DNA of 64,000 nucleotides from Andrena cerasifolii (lineage: Eukaryota > Arthropoda > Insecta > Hymenoptera > Andrenidae), in the NCBI RefSeq assembly GCF_050908995.1, contig NC_135126.1:8866001-8930000 (forward strand), read 5' to 3'. Shown piece by piece: positions 61,241 to 64,000 of this stretch. The position numbers and the translations under genes were made by a program. The notes beneath the pieces were generated by a model. It saw only the letters and a program-made list of their open reading frames with translations. It searched no databases and was not told the DNA's origin. Position 1 is the stretch's first letter. Every line of letters begins with the position of its first letter.

Positions 61241-64000
61241 CAAGACGGCCGAGGAACTACAGCGGTTCAATTGCCCTGTTGCGCTATAGCGAGAAGCGAT
61301 ATCGTTGTCTCCAGTCAACTTGTCGCGGACGAAAAAGAGCACGCCGCGGCCCGGTGGACTTTTCGGCAGCCGCGGGGCCTTTTTTTCGGTATAATGTATT
61401 CGCGGGGCCCGTGTGTCCGCGCGTGCACCGCGCGGTCCTCCCGAATTCGCGTGGCGAATCGAGGGCCCGCGTCGAACGGCGCGAACGAGACGAGCTATCA
61501 CAGGTGACGCGGTACTTTCGGCTCCGTGGCACGATTAAAAAAGAAATTCATCAGGCGTGCTGGCCTGAAAGGGGTGGAGAAGGGTGGGGGCAGGCGAAGT
61601 ATCAGGTGCAACGGAGGAGCCGCGATGAGGATGCGCCCCGCCGGTTAAGTATTTACGCCGCATGACGAGTCACTTTTGTAATCCCCTCGTATGTTGTAAA
61701 GTATTATGCACGCGGACGGCGACCAGGGCTCAAACCGTGACGGAAGCTACTGTAATTACGCGCAAGATGGTCGTCCCCGACGGCGTGGAAGCCTCGATTG
61801 ATCTCCGATCGAGAAGCCACGCCAGCGGTGAAAGGACTGCTGGGCCCCATCGACTTTCGCGATGGCAGCCTCGTCGGAGAAGGCTCGATCGGCCGTTCGA
61901 TACGGCCTCGAGAGCCGCGCAACGATATGACATCTGTAAATTGATAAACTGAGAGGAACACCTTAACGTGGTGGTGCCTCTTGCGAGGTGCGAGGAGTGT
62001 TACGCGACGGACAGTTTGGAGTTCCGTCAAATTCGCACCGAAGAGACGCACGAAGACTGCGAAGCCCCGCGTATCAAATTATTCGTGCCACGGGGTACGA
62101 GTGATAAGTCATCACCAGCGTCAGTGAAAGTTGATCAACGAGAGAACATCTCCGGAGCGAGAATTTCGAGTGCTGGTCGCCCCCTGGCCTTCCCCCGAAA
62201 CGAGTTTCTACAACTCTCGTACAAAAAGGGGCACGAAAAAAAGGGAACGATCAATTTCAACCTGATATCAGAATCGGATCTATCCGGAGAGCCGACGACT
62301 CTACTAGAGTGACGAGGGATATCATTTTAACAGAATCTACCCCGCGCGTCGAGCAGCCGTGGATTTTCGTGCGTGGTACGAGCCCATCCCGTCAAGGTCC
62401 CCCGTCCTTCCCTACCATCCGGGGGCCCCTCGATTTAGACCAACCCCGTGCCATGCTAAATACCCGGCGCGCACAATGGAGAACATATCATTCGAAAATC
62501 TGAGCTATACGAAGGCCTCCACAAAAGGTAACTGGATACCGGTACGAGGAGGAGACGGCATGTGAACAGAGGGCCCGCGATTTTCGAGCGACCGGGACCC
62601 CCTCGTCTCTCTTCTCCTCGTTCTACCAACCCTGCAAACCCCCCTCGCCACCCCAGTCGCCCTCGTTTCACTGCTTTTTTTCCCGTCTCTAGCTCATTTT
62701 TAATAGCCGCTAATAGAGACGTTAAAACGATACGGGCCCTCTCGAACGACTCGGTTCCGATGCTCAGTTCTTTCAGCTTCCCTCTGCCAGCCCTACTCTC
62801 TCTGTCTCCCCTCTTCATCATTGCCCGCTCCTCCCCCCGTTGGTTGTCTTAAAGCACAACTCTTCCACCCTCGACGCACTCGAAGCTTCTGCACCGCGTT
62901 ACTTGGGAACGATCCGCTAGATAAGATTCAACGATCCAGCAAAGCGTGGCGCTGGATTCATCAAACGGAATCACTGTGCCCTACCGTACCTTCTCGGTGA
63001 TCTCGCGTTTGCTGGTTCGAGCCGGCCTGTTAGACGCGAAAGGAAACGAGCATTGCGCGAGGAGGAAGTGGCGAGACGAATCGTGGCATCCGCGCTTTCG
63101 CGGGCTTCACTTCGCTCGCGAGACAAAGGGTCGTCGCGTAGAAAACAAGCCAGGGAACGATGCGCCGCGAGCCGGCTCGTGGTACAGGTAGCCCATGATT
63201 TGCAGTATTTTAATCCGGGCCAAGATCGGGAAGCGTTCGCCCCAACATGGCGTCGTCTAAAAACGAAAGAGAAACGACCGTCCAGTGGCCTCGTTTGCGA
63301 GGCGGACGCCAGCGATCGCTCCTCTTCTTCCTGTCACCCTACTCTGCCCGGACTCCCGAGAAAACCGGGCAAATGTTTGTCCGCGGACAAAGAGTATCCA
63401 CTGACGGTGGGCCCCCGCGGAGGCGGGGGGACTCACTTGTTCAGTCCTACCGAAATCTCGATCTGTTTGACGACATTTTTAAGCGGGCTCCGTGCAAACC
63501 GAAAAACGATATCCACTCCGTTCGGGGATTCACCATTTTAAACCCTCTTCCTGCCCTGTGATCGGCGAGTTGTTGATTTGGAGGCACTCCGGATGGTCAA
63601 CAGTGTAATCGGTGGCAGAAGCAGCATTCAAAATTAATAATTTCGAATTGGGAATAGGGATTCGTGATGCAGGGTCAGGCTTAAGTGGGTATTCTAGTCT
63701 AGATATTTGGAAATTAATTCTGGAAAACCTATCGCACCTACAGGGTAGAGGTTTTGCACACATATTTAGTAGTGTTTGAACTATCAACACAAATTTTTGG
63801 AATGCATTATATTGAAATTTGTACAAGTTACACGCCGAAGCGCAGGTCGTGTCATCAAAAACCAGCCCCATCGGGCGCACGAATTGCGGCCGTCCTAGTC
63901 GTCTGAAACGAAAGTACCAAAGATTTTTTAAATCTATATCAGTGTAGTTATCGCCCGAACTAGATGTAACAAAGTCCGGACATTGTTACCGAAATCGCAG
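61241..64000. other. Noncoding DNA to the window end, no exon recognised
   Basis: GC-rich to about 63545, then abruptly AT-richer to the end. This is presumably intron or upstream flank of the minus-strand partial gene. The AT-rich tail may be another transposon whose far end lies beyond the window; no terminal repeat could be confirmed. Confidence 0.45.

Noticed and set aside
63431..63540. Possible upstream exon of the Pro/Ser-rich gene (minus strand, donor G|GTAGGA of compatible phase)
   Set aside because: The donor is weak, the short peptide resembles nothing known, and the implied intron is 4.7 kb; phase agreement alone is a one-in-three event.
63530..63880. 116-residue minus-strand frame in the AT-rich tail
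   Set aside because: No domain recognised; the region looks like the edge of an AT-rich insertion cut by the window end.
1..64000. CRISPR arrays, bacterial operons, rRNA genes
   Set aside because: The tandem repeats seen (24-bp array, microsatellites) have no unique spacers, and the gene structure is eukaryotic; no rRNA sequence was recognised.

Overview
This is a nuclear animal genome window, most likely from an insect. Genes have spliceosomal introns, several only 70 to 90 bases long with GT/AG ends. There is a split eukaryotic-type tRNA promoter and there are many short inverted-repeat transposons. CpG is not depleted and GC-rich sequence alternates sharply with AT-rich patches. This suits a hymenopteran (ant, bee or wasp), but the order is an inference. 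No operon, CRISPR array or bacterial feature was seen.

Layout. At the left end (677-2580, minus strand) is a complete six-exon alpha/beta-hydrolase gene of the EPHX3/EPHX4 epoxide hydrolase family; I rebuilt its splice sites and it gives 399 codons plus stop in one frame. A tRNA-Leu(AAG) gene follows at 4371-4452 on the minus strand. From there to about 57.2 kb I find no coding gene I can defend. This desert of roughly 52 kb is CpG-rich, low-complexity sequence with a few microsatellites, one possible isolated exon (35543-35688) and a series of AT-rich insertions. At the right end (57259-58769, minus strand) are the last two coding exons of a Pro/Ser-rich protein whose earlier exons lie upstream, probably beyond the window. 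It carries an FxFP motif and repeated F-[KR]-F motifs.

Mobile elements. Nearly every AT-rich island is a non-autonomous DNA transposon with recognisable ends. (1) TA-flanked, pogo/Tigger-like: 10471-11315, 28805-29395 (with a decayed transposase C-terminus), 34048-34872 and 57813-58028. (2) TTAA- or GTAA-flanked, piggyBac-like: 23173-23580, 42670-43440 and 51037-51763, plus the related foldbacks 16840-17566 and 21894-22298. (3) hAT-like: 60941-61232 with an exact 8-bp target duplication, and 58046-58222. (4) A 1.08-kb foldback with about 9-bp flanking repeats at 13524-14602. (5) A tandem pair ending in GTACC at 6096-6794. (6) Other inverted repeats at 3388-3546 and 27257-27731.

The protein genes, the tRNA and the transposons show no sign of working together. 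The most original signal is in the transposons: four TA-flanked families share a cap resembling TA-NNG-N-A-N-AC-Y-GGGG, followed by a family-specific word that in several of them is repeated inside the element. The AT-rich islands in this GC-rich landscape are largely transposon insertions.
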